A stretch of 64,000 nt of DNA from Sulfobacillus thermosulfidooxidans (GCF_001280565.1 NZ_LGRO01000001.1:62001-126000); one strand, 5' to 3'. Shown: positions 45,248 through 55,473, counted from the stretch's first letter. The notes: generated by a model not told the origin, from the sequence alone. Program-made: numbers and translations.

Positions 45248-45682
45248 ATGAAAAATGCCAATCATTCGGATCAGCCTTCGTTTTCTATCCGTGTTGTAAA
45301 AGAGGCGACCGGTTTGACAGAAAGGCGCATACGCTATTATGAGACGTTGCATTTGTTAGCGCCAAGGCGTACTCAAGGAAATCAACGTCTGTATACTCAA
45401 GCAGACATTGATCGGTTGAAGTATATTAAAAGCTTGTTGGACCATGGGGTGTCACTAAAAGAAGTGCGCGCTCAGCTTCAACAGGAAGATTTAATTGCGC
45501 ATGACCGTGACTTTGATGATGTGGAACGGGATGCCGAAAGTTATTTCCAAGGCAAGCTAATTGCCCGGAAAGCCGAAATTCACCGGGATTCATTGTATCC
45601 CTTAATCAATCGTCATGAGATTATGCGTCGGTTAGTCCGTGACCATACAAATGGGCACGAAGATACGAAAGGGGACCAGTAG
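45248..45682 (+). CDS. MerR family transcriptional regulator
   Basis: A 144-residue regulator with the MerR DNA-binding domain at residues 12-80 (SIRVVKEATGLTERRIRYYE, then LHLLAPRRTQGNQRLYTQAD). The short C-terminal part is helical and charged, with no cysteine metal site, so it is not a metal or redox sensor of the MerR/SoxR kind. The DNA-binding part resembles GlnR/TnrA, but no glnA is adjacent; instead hpt follows after 3 bp. AAAAAGGAG precedes the ATG. Targets are unknown. Confidence 0.85.
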   Translation: MKNANHSDQPSFSIRVVKEATGLTERRIRYYETLHLLAPRRTQGNQRLYTQADIDRLKYIKSLLDHGVSLKEVRAQLQQEDLIAHDRDFDDVERDAESYFQGKLIARKAEIHRDSLYPLINRHEIMRRLVRDHTNGHEDTKGDQ

Positions 45683-45685
45683 AGG

Positions 45686-46228
45686 TTGCAGGGGGTTCAG
45701 GGAGAAGAGCTGGAAGTGCTCTTGTCTGCTAAAGACATTGCGAGTCGGGTGGAAAGTCTCGGAAAACGTATTACGTTAGACTACCAAAACAAACCATTGA
45801 TACTGATTGGGATTCTAAAAGGGTCTTTTATCTTTTTGGCGGATCTTATCCGTGCTATTGATTTACCTGTGGCCGTTGATTTTATGGCTCTGTCGTCTTA
45901 TGGCAGTTCAACGAAATCCTCGGGCGTGGTTCGCATTATTAAGGATTTAGATCATAGCTTGGAGGGCCATCATGTCCTCGTGGTCGAAGATATCGTCGAC
46001 ACAGGGCTCACGTTAAACTACATTTATGGGCATGTGAAATCGCGTGGCGCCTTGAGCGTAAAAATTTGTTCGTTATTGGACAAGCCTTCAAGGCGTCAAG
46101 TGGCTGTACCCTTGCATTATAAAGGGTTCGAAATTCCTGATGAATTTGTTGTAGGCTACGGATTAGATGTCGGTGAACGCTACCGCAACTTGCCTGATGT
46201 CTGCAAGTTAGTGAGGGCCAATGGATGA
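45686..46228 (+). CDS. hpt: Hypoxanthine-guanine phosphoribosyltransferase
   Basis: Salvages hypoxanthine and guanine with PRPP to IMP and GMP. The 180-residue protein has the N-terminal [19 protein letters not shown], the conserved [19 protein letters not shown], the PRPP loop [17 protein letters not shown] near residues 99-115 and the base-binding end [15 protein letters not shown]. The TTG start is supported by AGTAGAGG directly upstream, though weakly. It overlaps guaA by 4 bp, linking purine salvage to GMP synthesis. Confidence 0.93.
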   Translation: MQGVQGEELEVLLSAKDIASRVESLGKRITLDYQNKPLILIGILKGSFIFLADLIRAIDLPVAVDFMALSSYGSSTKSSGVVRIIKDLDHSLEGHHVLVVEDIVDTGLTLNYIYGHVKSRGALSVKICSLLDKPSRRQVAVPLHYKGFEIPDEFVVGYGLDVGERYRNLPDVCKLVRANG

Positions 46229-47745
46229 ATGATACGGTATTAGTTTTAGATTTTGGGGCGCAGTATAATCAATTGATTGCACGGCGTGTGCGTGAAGCTC
46301 AGGTCTTTTGTGAAGTCGTGCCCGGAGATATTTCTTACGAAGAAGTACGGGCAAAAAATCCGGCTGCCATTATCTTATCCGGGGGCCCGGCGAGTGTTTT
46401 TGAACCGGGGGCTCCGAGTATGGATCCGGCGATTTTAACAATGGGTATTCCCACGTTGGGAATCTGTTATGGTATGCAGTTGATGGCGCACTTGCTAAAC
46501 GGGACGGTGACCCCAGCACAACGGCGTGAATACGGGCGGACGCTCATGACTCTCACGCAATCAAGCCCGCTATTTTTAGACATTCCTGAACACAGCACCG
46601 TGTGGATGAGTCATGGTGATCATGTGCTAAAAGCACCGGAAGGCTTTACCGTACTGGCCTCGACCAACACCACGCCAATTGCGGCAATGGCCAATCCGGC
46701 CCGTAACCTCTATGCCGTGCAATATCATCCAGAGGTGCACCACACCGAAGGTGGTTTTCGGATGCTCCAAAACTTTCTATATCAGATTGCGCATCTGGAA
46801 CCAAACTGGCAACCCGACCAATTTATTCCGCAAGCTATTGACCAAATTCGACAAAAAGTGGGCAATGGACGTGCCTTAATAGCCTTGTCGGGTGGAGTCG
46901 ATTCAGCAGTGGCGGCGGCTTTGGCGCATGAAGCGATTGGTTCGAAATTGACCGCGATTTTAATTGATCATGGTTTAATGCGGCAAGGCGAAATCGAAGA
47001 AGTCGTCAAAGCATTTCCCTCGTTGGATTTGCGAGTCGTTCGTCGTGATGACGTCTTTTTTGCCGCGTTAAAAGGCGTAACGGATCCCGAAGCCAAACGG
47101 AAAATTATTGGTCGGGAATTTATTCGTGCGTTTGAACATGCCAAAGAGGCAATAGGTCCGGTGGATGTTTTAATCCAAGGGACTGTCTATCCCGATGTGA
47201 TTGAATCGGGAGGAAAAAATGCCCGGACTATCAAATCCCATCACAATGTCGGGGGTCTCCCCGAAGATGTCGGGTTTGAAATAGTCGAACCGCTTAGGTG
47301 GCTGTTCAAGGACGAGGTGCGGAAAGTTGGAGAAGCGCTGGGCTTGCCAGATAGTATTGTCTGGCGACAACCCTTTCCGGGACCCGGCTTAGCCGTGCGT
47401 ATTGTTGGGGAAGTCACCCCAGATAAGGTGGATATTTTGCGTCAAGCGGATGCCATTGTCCGCCAAGAGATTCGTAAAGCTGGTCTCGAACGCCAAATTT
47501 GGCAGGCTTTTGCCGTGCTGTTAGATATTCGATCGGTGGGGGTCATGGGCGATGAACGGACCTATGGATTCCCCATTGTGATTCGGGCGGTCGAAAGTTT
47601 GGATGGGATGACAGCGGACTGGGTACGATTGCCAGATGATCTTTTAGAAACCATGGCCAGCCGGATTATTGGAGAAGTACCAAGGGTCAACCGGGTTGTT
47701 TATGATATTACATCTAAACCTCCTGGCACTATTGAGTGGGAATAA
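46225..47745 (+). CDS. guaA: GMP synthase (glutamine-hydrolysing)
   Basis: Aminates XMP to GMP with glutamine and ATP. The 506-residue single chain has an N-terminal class I glutaminase (Cys in [14 protein letters not shown], His/Glu in [10 protein letters not shown]), the ATP-pyrophosphatase loop [16 protein letters not shown] near residues 221-236 and the C-terminal dimer domain ending [10 protein letters not shown]. It starts with an ATGA overlap after hpt and ends at a strong terminator before the pur operon promoter. Confidence 0.97.
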   Translation: MNDTVLVLDFGAQYNQLIARRVREAQVFCEVVPGDISYEEVRAKNPAAIILSGGPASVFEPGAPSMDPAILTMGIPTLGICYGMQLMAHLLNGTVTPAQRREYGRTLMTLTQSSPLFLDIPEHSTVWMSHGDHVLKAPEGFTVLASTNTTPIAAMANPARNLYAVQYHPEVHHTEGGFRMLQNFLYQIAHLEPNWQPDQFIPQAIDQIRQKVGNGRALIALSGGVDSAVAAALAHEAIGSKLTAILIDHGLMRQGEIEEVVKAFPSLDLRVVRRDDVFFAALKGVTDPEAKRKIIGREFIRAFEHAKEAIGPVDVLIQGTVYPDVIESGGKNARTIKSHHNVGGLPEDVGFEIVEPLRWLFKDEVRKVGEALGLPDSIVWRQPFPGPGLAVRIVGEVTPDKVDILRQADAIVRQEIRKAGLERQIWQAFAVLLDIRSVGVMGDERTYGFPIVIRAVESLDGMTADWVRLPDDLLETMASRIIGEVPRVNRVVYDITSKPPGTIEWE

Positions 47746-47760
47746 GGATAACCGTATAGG

Positions 47761-47803
47761 AAAAGAGGTCAGGGATACATTATGCCCATGACCTCTTTTT
47801 TTC
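47761..47803 (+). terminator. Intrinsic terminator after guaA
   Basis: AAAAGAGGTCA (47761-47771) pairs with TGACCTCTTTT (47789-47799), followed by a T-run. It separates guaA from the pur operon. Confidence 0.92.
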
Positions 47804-47829
47804 TTGGACGGGGGACGATAAGGGTCGAC

Positions 47830-47874
47830 ATTTCCGAACAATTTCTATAGTATTTAACTGTAATGTTCGGTTAT
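47830..47874 (+). promoter_or_regulatory. Pair of inverted PurBoxes upstream of purB
   Basis: ATTTCCGAACAAT (47830-47842) and, on the other strand, ATAACCGAACATT (47862-47874) each fit the Bacillus PurR box AWWWCCGAACWWT at every position. They face each other across 19 bp, 22 bp before purB. This arrangement is the known binding site of the PurR repressor, relieved by PRPP. A weak promoter (for example TATAGT at 47846-47851) lies between the boxes. Confidence 0.85.
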
Positions 47875-47896
47875 TATCAGGAAGGGGTTTGTTCAT

Positions 47897-49198
47897 TTGA
47901 TCAACCGCTATGCACGGCCCATCATGCAAACACTTTGGTCTGACCAAAATCGCTATAACCGCTGGTTGGACATTGAACGATATGTGGTTGAAGCGTGGGA
48001 GCATTTAGGAGTGATTCCTCAAGGCGTGGCGGATCGACTCAAGAAAGCCACAGTGGATCCCGCTCGCGTTGATGAATACGAAAAAACGTTTCATCATGAC
48101 GTCATTGCTTTTATCAATGCTGCTGGAGAGACAGTAGCGCCTGAAGATGCCAAATACATTCATTTTGGATTAACATCAACAGATGTTGTGGACACCGCGT
48201 TATCGTCGTTAATTCGGGATAGTTTAGAAATCATTTTGGATGATTTGAGGAAACTGCAAGATGTCGTCCGGGAGTTGGCGATTCGCTACAAAGATACCCC
48301 AGTGATGGGACGCACTCACGGCATTCATGCTGAGCCGACAAGTTTTGGATTAAAACTTGCGTTATGGTGGTTAGAATTGGGACGGGATTATGAACGGATT
48401 GACCGGGCCCGTGACACCATAAGCGTGATAAAAATTTCTGGAGCCGTCGGAAATTACGCAAATATTTCTCCCGATATCGAAGAATTTGTTGCCCAGAAAA
48501 TGGGCATGAAACCGGCCCCATTGTCCACGCAGGTACTTCAACGCGATCGCCATGCCGAAGTGATTGCCTCCTTAGCTATTTTAGGGGGAACATTGGATAA
48601 AATCGCCACGGAAATTCGTCATATGCAGCGCACGGAACTGGGCGAATTAGCGGAACCTTTTGGGGAAGGACAAAGGGGGTCGTCCGCTATGCCTCATAAA
48701 AGAAATCCCGTGATGGCGGAACAAATTTCCGGTCTATCCCGCATACTTCGTGGATATATGGTTCCGGCTTTAGACGATATGGCCTTATGGCATGAGCGGG
48801 ACATTTCGCATTCCTCAGTGGAACGGGTGATATTTCCTGACGCGACGACATTGGCTGATTACCTTCTCGATACGATGCTTCGCATTATGCAAGGGTTGAC
48901 CGTCAATACTCAGCGCATGCGAGAAAATATTGATTTAACCGGAGGACTGGTTTTTTCCCAAAAAATTCTGCTCGCACTGGTCGAAGCGGGCATGACACGG
49001 GAAGAAGCTTACAAACGGGTTCAGTCGCATGCTATGGCTGCTATGAAAGAATCCTCGCCAAATTTCCAAGAACGTATCTTGCACGATCCTGAGATCGAGA
49101 AGTATTTAACCGCTGATAAGATTGTTGCTCTTTTTGCGATCGAACCCTATTTGAAGGAAGTTGATAGGATTTACCGCCGGATTGGACTGATTGATTAA
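47897..49198 (+). CDS. purB: Adenylosuccinate lyase
   Basis: Splits fumarate from SAICAR and from adenylosuccinate, serving both IMP and AMP synthesis. The 433-residue protein has the superfamily signature GSSAMPHKRNPVMAEQISGL and the catalytic regions TSTDVVDTALSSL and GRTHGIHAEPTSFGLKLALW. The TTG start follows GAAGGGGT at 8 nt. It is the first gene of the purine operon in this window; purE and purK, which precede it in Bacillus, are absent. Confidence 0.97.
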   Translation: MINRYARPIMQTLWSDQNRYNRWLDIERYVVEAWEHLGVIPQGVADRLKKATVDPARVDEYEKTFHHDVIAFINAAGETVAPEDAKYIHFGLTSTDVVDTALSSLIRDSLEIILDDLRKLQDVVRELAIRYKDTPVMGRTHGIHAEPTSFGLKLALWWLELGRDYERIDRARDTISVIKISGAVGNYANISPDIEEFVAQKMGMKPAPLSTQVLQRDRHAEVIASLAILGGTLDKIATEIRHMQRTELGELAEPFGEGQRGSSAMPHKRNPVMAEQISGLSRILRGYMVPALDDMALWHERDISHSSVERVIFPDATTLADYLLDTMLRIMQGLTVNTQRMRENIDLTGGLVFSQKILLALVEAGMTREEAYKRVQSHAMAAMKESSPNFQERILHDPEIEKYLTADKIVALFAIEPYLKEVDRIYRRIGLID

Positions 49199-49218
49199 TA
49201 GAAAGGGAGTAAAAGGAA

Positions 49219-49923
49219 ATGACATCCCAAAAACTGCTTTACGAAGGAAAGGCCAAAAAAGTTTTTGAGACCGATGTACCGGGTGTAGTGATTGTGGAGT
49301 TTAAAGATGATGCAACCGCCTTCAATGGGGAGAAAAAAGGGCAAATTGCGGATAAAGGAGTTGCCAATGCCGCGATTTCTACAAAATTATTTCAATTACT
49401 CGAAGCTCAGGGAATTGCCACGCATTTTCGAGAGCAGGTAGATGCCAGACATCTCGCCGTGGACTTGTTGCAAATGATCCCTCTGGAGGTTGTCGTTCGA
49501 AACCGTGTGGCAGGATCCTTGGAAAAGCGAACAGGGTTAAAAGAGGGAACGGTTTTGCCGAAGGCGGTCATTGAACTCTACTTCAAAAATGACCAATTAG
49601 GTGATCCCTTGCTCAATGACGATCACATTGAAGTGTTACAATTAGCCTCACCAGAATTATTACGCCAGCTGCGAAGCACGGCTACGAAAATTAATGAGAT
49701 TTTACAACAGTTTTTTGGCGAGCGGCAGTTGATTCTTGTCGATTTTAAACTCGAATTCGGACTGCGAGGAGATGAATTGGTTTTAGGGGATGAAATTTCT
49801 CCCGACACCTGCCGTTTGTGGGATGAACAAACCCTCAAAAAATTGGACAAGGACCGCTTTCGCCGGGATTTGGGTGGAGTCGAAGAAGCTTATCATGAAG
49901 TATTAGAGAGGGTTTTATCATGA
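49219..49923 (+). CDS. purC: Phosphoribosylaminoimidazole-succinocarboxamide synthase
   Basis: Joins CAIR and aspartate with ATP to give SAICAR. The 234-residue protein shows LLYEGKAKKVFETD, FKDDATAFNGEKKGQIADKG and EVVVRNRVAGSLEKRTGL, then the conserved DFKLEFGLRGDELVLGDEIS near residues 174-193. AAAGGGAG precedes the ATG. It overlaps purS by 4 bp. Confidence 0.97.
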   Translation: MTSQKLLYEGKAKKVFETDVPGVVIVEFKDDATAFNGEKKGQIADKGVANAAISTKLFQLLEAQGIATHFREQVDARHLAVDLLQMIPLEVVVRNRVAGSLEKRTGLKEGTVLPKAVIELYFKNDQLGDPLLNDDHIEVLQLASPELLRQLRSTATKINEILQQFFGERQLILVDFKLEFGLRGDELVLGDEISPDTCRLWDEQTLKKLDKDRFRRDLGGVEEAYHEVLERVLS

Positions 49924-50168
49924 CGTTCGACATTATCGTTAATGTGGCGTTAAAGGATGCGATTTTAGATCCGGCTGGTCAGTCGACCGCCAAAGTTTTG
50001 CGTAATATGGGATATCCGGTGCAAGATGTGCGTATTGGCAAGCAAATCAAATTACAAGTGACGGCCGAAAGCCTTAACGACGCGAAGGAGCAGGCTCGGC
50101 AGATGGCAGAGAAATTATTGGCTAACCCGGTAATGGAAACCTACGACATTGTGGTGAATGAATCATGA
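49920..50168 (+). CDS. purS: Phosphoribosylformylglycinamidine synthase subunit PurS
   Basis: Small bridging subunit of the three-part FGAM synthase, connecting PurL and PurQ. The 82-residue protein has LKDAILDPAGQSTAKVLRNM and VQDVRIGKQIKL, the hallmark of PurS. It overlaps purC and purQ by 4 bp each. Confidence 0.96.
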   Translation: MTFDIIVNVALKDAILDPAGQSTAKVLRNMGYPVQDVRIGKQIKLQVTAESLNDAKEQARQMAEKLLANPVMETYDIVVNES

Positions 50169-50848
50169 AAGTCGGGGTCATTACCTTTCCTGGGTCGAAC
50201 TGTGATACGGATACCTTTGAAGCCTTAAAGCAGTTAGGTGTTGACGCCGTGCCGTTATGGTATACCGATACCTCATTATCCGGAATTGATCGGTTAATTC
50301 TACCTGGAGGCTTTTCTTATGGCGACTACCTGCGGAGCGGAGCATTAGCCGCGCAGGCCCCTATTATGGATGCGGTCGAACAGGCGATTGAGGAACAGGA
50401 CTTACCGGTATTAGGAATTTGCAATGGATTTCAGATTTTGTGTGAACGGGGCCTTTTGCCGGGGGCATTAAGACCCAATGCGTCCGGGGAATTCCGTTGT
50501 ACTTGGGAGTATGTGCGCGTAAACGCTGTCCCCGAGAGTTTCCCCGGCCTTAAGCCTGGTGAAGTATTGCGTTTGCCGATTGCTCATCATGAAGGTGCTT
50601 ATGCCGTAGAACCGGGTCAATTAGCCCCGCTCTTTGAAAATCAACAGGTCTTTTTGCAATATAGTGACGAACACGGCGCCGTGCATGCTTTGACTAATCC
50701 CAACGGGGCAGTGGCTAATATTGCGGCGGTTAGTCGAGGACCTGTTGTCGGTTTGATGCCACATCCCGAGCGAGCGATGGCAGCGTATTTAGGTTCCGCC
50801 GATGGTGCGCGGTTCTTAAAGGCTTGGTTAGGGGAGGACATGGCATGA
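50165..50848 (+). CDS. purQ: Phosphoribosylformylglycinamidine synthase subunit PurQ
   Basis: Glutaminase subunit of FGAM synthase, 227 residues. The nucleophile cysteine is in VLGICNGFQILCERGLLPG near residue 86; the His/Glu pair is in LMPHPERAM near the end. N-terminus KVGVITFPGSNCDTDT is typical. It overlaps purL by 4 bp (ATGA). Confidence 0.97.
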   Translation: MKVGVITFPGSNCDTDTFEALKQLGVDAVPLWYTDTSLSGIDRLILPGGFSYGDYLRSGALAAQAPIMDAVEQAIEEQDLPVLGICNGFQILCERGLLPGALRPNASGEFRCTWEYVRVNAVPESFPGLKPGEVLRLPIAHHEGAYAVEPGQLAPLFENQQVFLQYSDEHGAVHALTNPNGAVANIAAVSRGPVVGLMPHPERAMAAYLGSADGARFLKAWLGEDMA

Positions 50849-53016
50849 CTTATCAAGATGTCGGGCTTACACAAGAGGAATACCGCGTCATTCAACAGCA
50901 ACTCGGTCGCGAGCCCAATGAATTGGAACTGGGGTTATTTGGCGTTTTATGGTCTGAGCATTGTAGTTATAAAAGCTCGAAGAACCTGTTGTCTTGGCTT
51001 CCCCATGAAGGACCAGCAGTGGTCCAGGGCCCGGGAGAAAATGCCGGGATTGTGGCTTTAAACGACCAAGTTCATGTGGCATTTAAGGTCGAGAGCCATA
51101 ATCACCCATCTTATGTAGAACCTGTGCAAGGCGCGGCGACAGGCGTTGGCGGCATTTTGCGGGATATTGTCGCAATGGGCGCAAGGCCAATCGCCTTGGC
51201 AGATTCCTTGCGTTTTGGAACCGATGATAAGGCGAAATGGATTCAAAATGGAGTCGTCGAAGGTGTCGGCGCTTACGGCAATGCTATTGGCATTCCGACT
51301 GTGACCGGGGAAGTTGCTTATGGAGCGGTTTACGACAAAAATCCGTTAGTGAATGTTATGGCGATCGGACTATTGTCGCCGGAACATCAAGTTAGTGCAA
51401 GCGATGCAAAGGTGGGATCCTATCTCGTTTTGTTAGGGCAGCCTACCGGACGCGACGGCATTCATGGTGCTAGCCTGTTGGCCTCGCAAGATTTTGGCGA
51501 TGCTACAGAACACATGCGTCCTACCGTGCAGGTAGGGGATCCATTTATGGGCAAAATGTTGATGGAAGCTACCTTGAGTGCCATCCAAACCGATAAATTG
51601 GATGCTGTACAAGATTTAGGCGCTGCAGGTTTGACCTCATCAGTTGCCGAACTCGCCTATCGTTCCGGCGTCGGTGCCCACATTTGGCTTGAACGGGTGC
51701 CTTGTCGTGAGGAGGGAATGACTCCTTACGAAATTATGTTGTCGGAAACTCAAGAACGGATGTTGCTCGTCGTGTCTCCAGAAAATTGGCCGGTGGTAGA
51801 AGACATCATCCAGCACTGGGAAGTGCCTTATTCCATTATTGGCGAAGTGAGTGCAGATAATGAGCTCGTGATTTCCATGAACGGGGAAATTGTTGCGGCG
51901 GTTCCTCCTCAGATCTTAGCCGGCTCCTGCCCCAGAAGGCCTGCAATATCGATGTGGGCAGAAAATGCGCGAGAACAAGCGCCTCAGTTGACGGCATTTC
52001 GCCCTCTGACATTTGAACGGGAATGGGCTTTAGAGGTTTTGGGGTCACCCCATTGCCGCAGCCGTCATCGAATTTATGAACGTTATGACTCGATGATTTT
52101 GACGAATACGGTTTGGGGGCCCACGCATGATTTGGCCGTTTTACGTATAAAGGGATCGCAAGAAGGGCTCGCTGTTGCGGTTTCAGGACCTGGACGTTAT
52201 GCGGCCCGTGATGCTTACAGTGGTGGGCTTGCTGCAGTCAGCCGGGTAATGGGTTTATTGGCGACTCAAGGGGCAGCGGCCCTAGGTCTTACAGATGGCA
52301 TTAATGCGGGCAATCCGGACAAAGAACGCGTATTTTTAGCTTTGACCCATTTGATTGCAGGGATTGCCGATGCGAGTCAAGAATTTCGTGTGCCTGTCAC
52401 CGGGGGTAATGTGTCCTTGCACAATGAAACGGAAGGCGAGCCTATTTGGCCTACGCCCGTTATTGGGGCGGTAGGTCGACATCTCCATCCATTGCGCCCT
52501 ACTATTGACGCTCCTTGGCAAGCGGGTCTGGATATTATCCGGCTGAGTCCCTCTTCGGACTTTAATTTGGGTGGCAGTGTGTTTGAGATGCTGCACAGCG
52601 AATTGAGTGCTTATCCAAGACCCGATATCACCAAATTGGCTCGCATGTATGACCTATTAATTGCGTCTAACCCGGAGTCGTTAGAATATGGTGCACGCCT
52701 GGTGGGTGATGGCGGTTTATTTGTGGCTTTGACCAAATCCCTGTTGGCGTCCCCAGCCAATTTGGGCATGGAGATCACTGTTTCGAGAGACGAGACGACC
52801 CAGGAACTCTTTAGCGAAGTGATGGGACAAATGCTATTGTTTACAGAACCCAGCATCACTGAGCATTGGGTCAATCTGTTCCATCACCACAAAATTCCGG
52901 CCGATGTTATCGGTCACGTGACTGATTCGTCCACGATGGTAATCCGGGCGGGTCGCTCCTATGTGTTCGAGCGCACAGAACTCGACAGGACGTTTAGGCA
53001 GGGCTATGGAGGGTAA
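50845..53016 (+). CDS. purL: Phosphoribosylformylglycinamidine synthase subunit PurL (small type)
   Basis: Catalytic ATP-dependent subunit of FGAM synthase. At 723 residues it is the small PurL form that needs PurS and PurQ. Motifs are LWSEHCSYKSSKNLL near residues 34-48, FKVESHNHPSYVEP, GGILRDIVAMGARPIAL and the C-terminal GGNVSLHNETEG. The ATG at 50845 gives an ATGA overlap with purQ and has AGGGGAGG upstream; a TTG at 50824 is rejected. Confidence 0.97.
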   Translation: MTYQDVGLTQEEYRVIQQQLGREPNELELGLFGVLWSEHCSYKSSKNLLSWLPHEGPAVVQGPGENAGIVALNDQVHVAFKVESHNHPSYVEPVQGAATGVGGILRDIVAMGARPIALADSLRFGTDDKAKWIQNGVVEGVGAYGNAIGIPTVTGEVAYGAVYDKNPLVNVMAIGLLSPEHQVSASDAKVGSYLVLLGQPTGRDGIHGASLLASQDFGDATEHMRPTVQVGDPFMGKMLMEATLSAIQTDKLDAVQDLGAAGLTSSVAELAYRSGVGAHIWLERVPCREEGMTPYEIMLSETQERMLLVVSPENWPVVEDIIQHWEVPYSIIGEVSADNELVISMNGEIVAAVPPQILAGSCPRRPAISMWAENAREQAPQLTAFRPLTFEREWALEVLGSPHCRSRHRIYERYDSMILTNTVWGPTHDLAVLRIKGSQEGLAVAVSGPGRYAARDAYSGGLAAVSRVMGLLATQGAAALGLTDGINAGNPDKERVFLALTHLIAGIADASQEFRVPVTGGNVSLHNETEGEPIWPTPVIGAVGRHLHPLRPTIDAPWQAGLDIIRLSPSSDFNLGGSVFEMLHSELSAYPRPDITKLARMYDLLIASNPESLEYGARLVGDGGLFVALTKSLLASPANLGMEITVSRDETTQELFSEVMGQMLLFTEPSITEHWVNLFHHHKIPADVIGHVTDSSTMVIRAGRSYVFERTELDRTFRQGYGG

Positions 53017-53018
53017 CG

Positions 53019-54440
53019 ATGGCAGACGAATTGCATGATGAGTGTGGGGTCTTCGGAATTTACGGGGATAATCAAGCCGCCCTGAAATCATATTGGGGAA
53101 CGTTCAGCTTGCAACACCGGGGCCAGGAAAGTGCCGGGTTGGCCGTCTTACAAGGTGAAGAGATTACCGTGCATAAAGGAATGGGACTCGTTACCGAAGC
53201 CTTAAAAATCGAGGAAGAAAGTCAACGCGCCGGTCATGCCGCGATTGGGCATGTGCGTTATTCCACGACAGGCGAATCGTCGATCGTGAATGCGCAACCA
53301 TTACTCATGAAAACCCGCTTTGGTCTTTTAGCCCTGGGACAAAACGGAAATTTGGTCAATGCCCCCGAATTACGTCAGCGTTTGGAAGCGGAAGGAGCCA
53401 TATTTCAAGGCACAACCGATAGTGAAGTGCTTGCCCACTTGATCGCACGCAGTCATCAAAGCTCTTTTTATGAGGCCCTGCGGGATTCCCTTCAACAGTT
53501 GCAAGGAGGATTCGCGTTTACTGTCCTAACCGATGATGCCTTGTATGGGGCTCGCGATCCGCACGGGATTCGTCCTTTGGCCCTCGGCCAAACAGAGGAT
53601 GGTGCGTACTTACTGGCGTCGGAATCGTGTGCCTTTGATGTGATTGGAGCCCGGTATATTCGCGAAATTGATCCCGGGGAATTAATCACGATTCGTGACA
53701 AAACCATCGAAACCGATCGCTTTGTGAATTTTAAAGGACCGAGAGCTCTTTGCAGCTTCGAAATGATTTATTTCGCCCGTCCCGATTCGCATATGGAAGG
53801 GCAGAGTACGCATGTTGTGCGGCGACGCCTCGGAGAAATCTTGGCACATGAAGCACCGGCGCAAGCAGATTTAGTGATTGGCGTTCCAGATTCCAGTATC
53901 CCCGCTGCGATGGGATATGCTCAGGCAGCCCATCTGCCTTTTGATTTTGGTTTGGTCAAAAATCGCTATGTGGCGCGTACTTTCATTGCGCCCAATCAAG
54001 CATTGCGCGAATCAGGGGTTCAACTGAAACTATCGGCCGTCCGAGAAGTGGTGGAAGGAAAGCGCCTGGTTTTGGTTGACGACAGTTTAGTCCGGGGAAC
54101 CACATCCCGCCACCTGGTGCAAATCTTGCGGCATGCGGGGGCAACGGAGGTGCATATGCGCATCGCTTCGCCGCCTTATACCGATCCTTGTCATTACGGG
54201 ATTGACACCTCACGAGCCACCGAATTAGCAGCCCGGAATATGAGCATTGACGAAATCCGGGACATGGTGGGAGCCGATTCTTTGGCATATTTGTCGATTG
54301 ATGGGCTGCGCCGCGGATTATCGCAAGAAGGATGGTGCATGGCGTGTTTTGGGGCGGGATATCCTGTACCTCTAAGTAACGATCTGAATGTTTCTGTCAG
54401 TGCGACGAAAGGCGGACCCAAATCCCATGAATTCCGATAA
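53019..54440 (+). CDS. purF: Amidophosphoribosyltransferase
   Basis: Makes phosphoribosylamine from PRPP and glutamine, the first committed step of purine synthesis. The 473-residue precursor begins with an 8-residue propeptide before the N-terminal nucleophile Cys9 in DECGVFGIYG. The PRPP loop is LVLVDDSLVRGTTSRHLV. Cysteines in RALCSFEMIYF, DPCHYGID and GWCMACFGAGYP match the four ligands of the [4Fe-4S] cluster in the Bacillus enzyme, so this is the oxygen-sensitive Fe–S type. Confidence 0.97.
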   Translation: MADELHDECGVFGIYGDNQAALKSYWGTFSLQHRGQESAGLAVLQGEEITVHKGMGLVTEALKIEEESQRAGHAAIGHVRYSTTGESSIVNAQPLLMKTRFGLLALGQNGNLVNAPELRQRLEAEGAIFQGTTDSEVLAHLIARSHQSSFYEALRDSLQQLQGGFAFTVLTDDALYGARDPHGIRPLALGQTEDGAYLLASESCAFDVIGARYIREIDPGELITIRDKTIETDRFVNFKGPRALCSFEMIYFARPDSHMEGQSTHVVRRRLGEILAHEAPAQADLVIGVPDSSIPAAMGYAQAAHLPFDFGLVKNRYVARTFIAPNQALRESGVQLKLSAVREVVEGKRLVLVDDSLVRGTTSRHLVQILRHAGATEVHMRIASPPYTDPCHYGIDTSRATELAARNMSIDEIRDMVGADSLAYLSIDGLRRGLSQEGWCMACFGAGYPVPLSNDLNVSVSATKGGPKSHEFR

Positions 54441-55473
54441 AGATATGACACGCGAAAATCGGCCTTTACGATATCAAGATGCTGGTGTAGATATCGACAA
54501 GGGTAACGAAGCGGTGAACCGAATACGGCCCTGGGCATTGAAAACGGCTCGAAAGGAAGTCCTCTCTGGAGTGGGAGGATTTGCTGGCGCATTTGAACTG
54601 CAAGAGAGCGGTGTGTTATTAGCCGGGGCCGATGGGGTAGGTTCAAAATTGATTATTGCCGAGGCGCTACAACAATTTGATACCATTGGCATTGATTTGG
54701 TGGCCATGAATGTGAATGACATTTTGGCACAAGGCGGTGAGCCGCTGTTCTTTTTGGACTATATTGCCACACATCAAATTATCCCGGAACAGATAGAACT
54801 TCTCGTTAAAGGCATCGTCCAAGGGTGTCTTGAATCCGGTTGTGCTTTGCTAGGCGGAGAAACGGCGGAACTGCCGGATCTCTATCAGCCTAATCATTTT
54901 GACTTAGCAGGTTTTTGTGTGGGACGCCTGGTGCATGAGCCGAAAGGTCCGGTGCAATCCGGAGACCAAATTTTGGGTATCGCATCAAGCGGGTTTCATT
55001 CTAATGGATATGCCTTGCTCAGGCGAATCATCAGCGAACGGCATTTGCAGTGGGATCAGGTCTATCCGGCGACCGGGGAAGAGACATTGGGACAAGCTTT
55101 ATTGACCCCCACGCGAATTTATGTGAAAGCCGTACAGGATTTGTGGCAAAGGGTGAGCATTAAAGCCATGGCGCATATTACCGGGGGAGGTCTGATTGAA
55201 AATGTGCCGCGCACATTACCACCTGATCTGACAGCGGTGATTGACAAATCCTCATGGACAATGAGCCCTTTGATGCGGTGGTTTCAAGAACTGGGTCCGG
55301 TCACCGATGAGGAATGGTACCGGACGTTCAATGCCGGTATTGGTTTTACAGTGGTTCTGGCACCAACGGATATCACGTTAGCCCAATCGATTTTGGCGCA
55401 GCACGGCCTGGCTTCTTTTGTTATTGGTCACATTGCAGCCAGGCAAGGCAAGCGAGGAGTGATATGGGCATGA
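54427..55473 (+). CDS. purM: Phosphoribosylformylglycinamidine cyclo-ligase
   Basis: Closes FGAM to AIR with ATP. The 348-residue protein has YQDAGVDIDKGNEAVNRI, LAGADGVGSKLIIAEAL near residues 60-76, DLVAMNVNDILAQGGEPLFF and GGETAELPDLYQ. The ATG at 54427 is chosen because GAAAGGCGG lies 10 nt upstream; it overlaps purF by 14 bp. An ATG at 54445 is the alternative. It overlaps purN by 4 bp. Confidence 0.96.
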   Translation: MNSDKDMTRENRPLRYQDAGVDIDKGNEAVNRIRPWALKTARKEVLSGVGGFAGAFELQESGVLLAGADGVGSKLIIAEALQQFDTIGIDLVAMNVNDILAQGGEPLFFLDYIATHQIIPEQIELLVKGIVQGCLESGCALLGGETAELPDLYQPNHFDLAGFCVGRLVHEPKGPVQSGDQILGIASSGFHSNGYALLRRIISERHLQWDQVYPATGEETLGQALLTPTRIYVKAVQDLWQRVSIKAMAHITGGGLIENVPRTLPPDLTAVIDKSSWTMSPLMRWFQELGPVTDEEWYRTFNAGIGFTVVLAPTDITLAQSILAQHGLASFVIGHIAARQGKRGVIWA

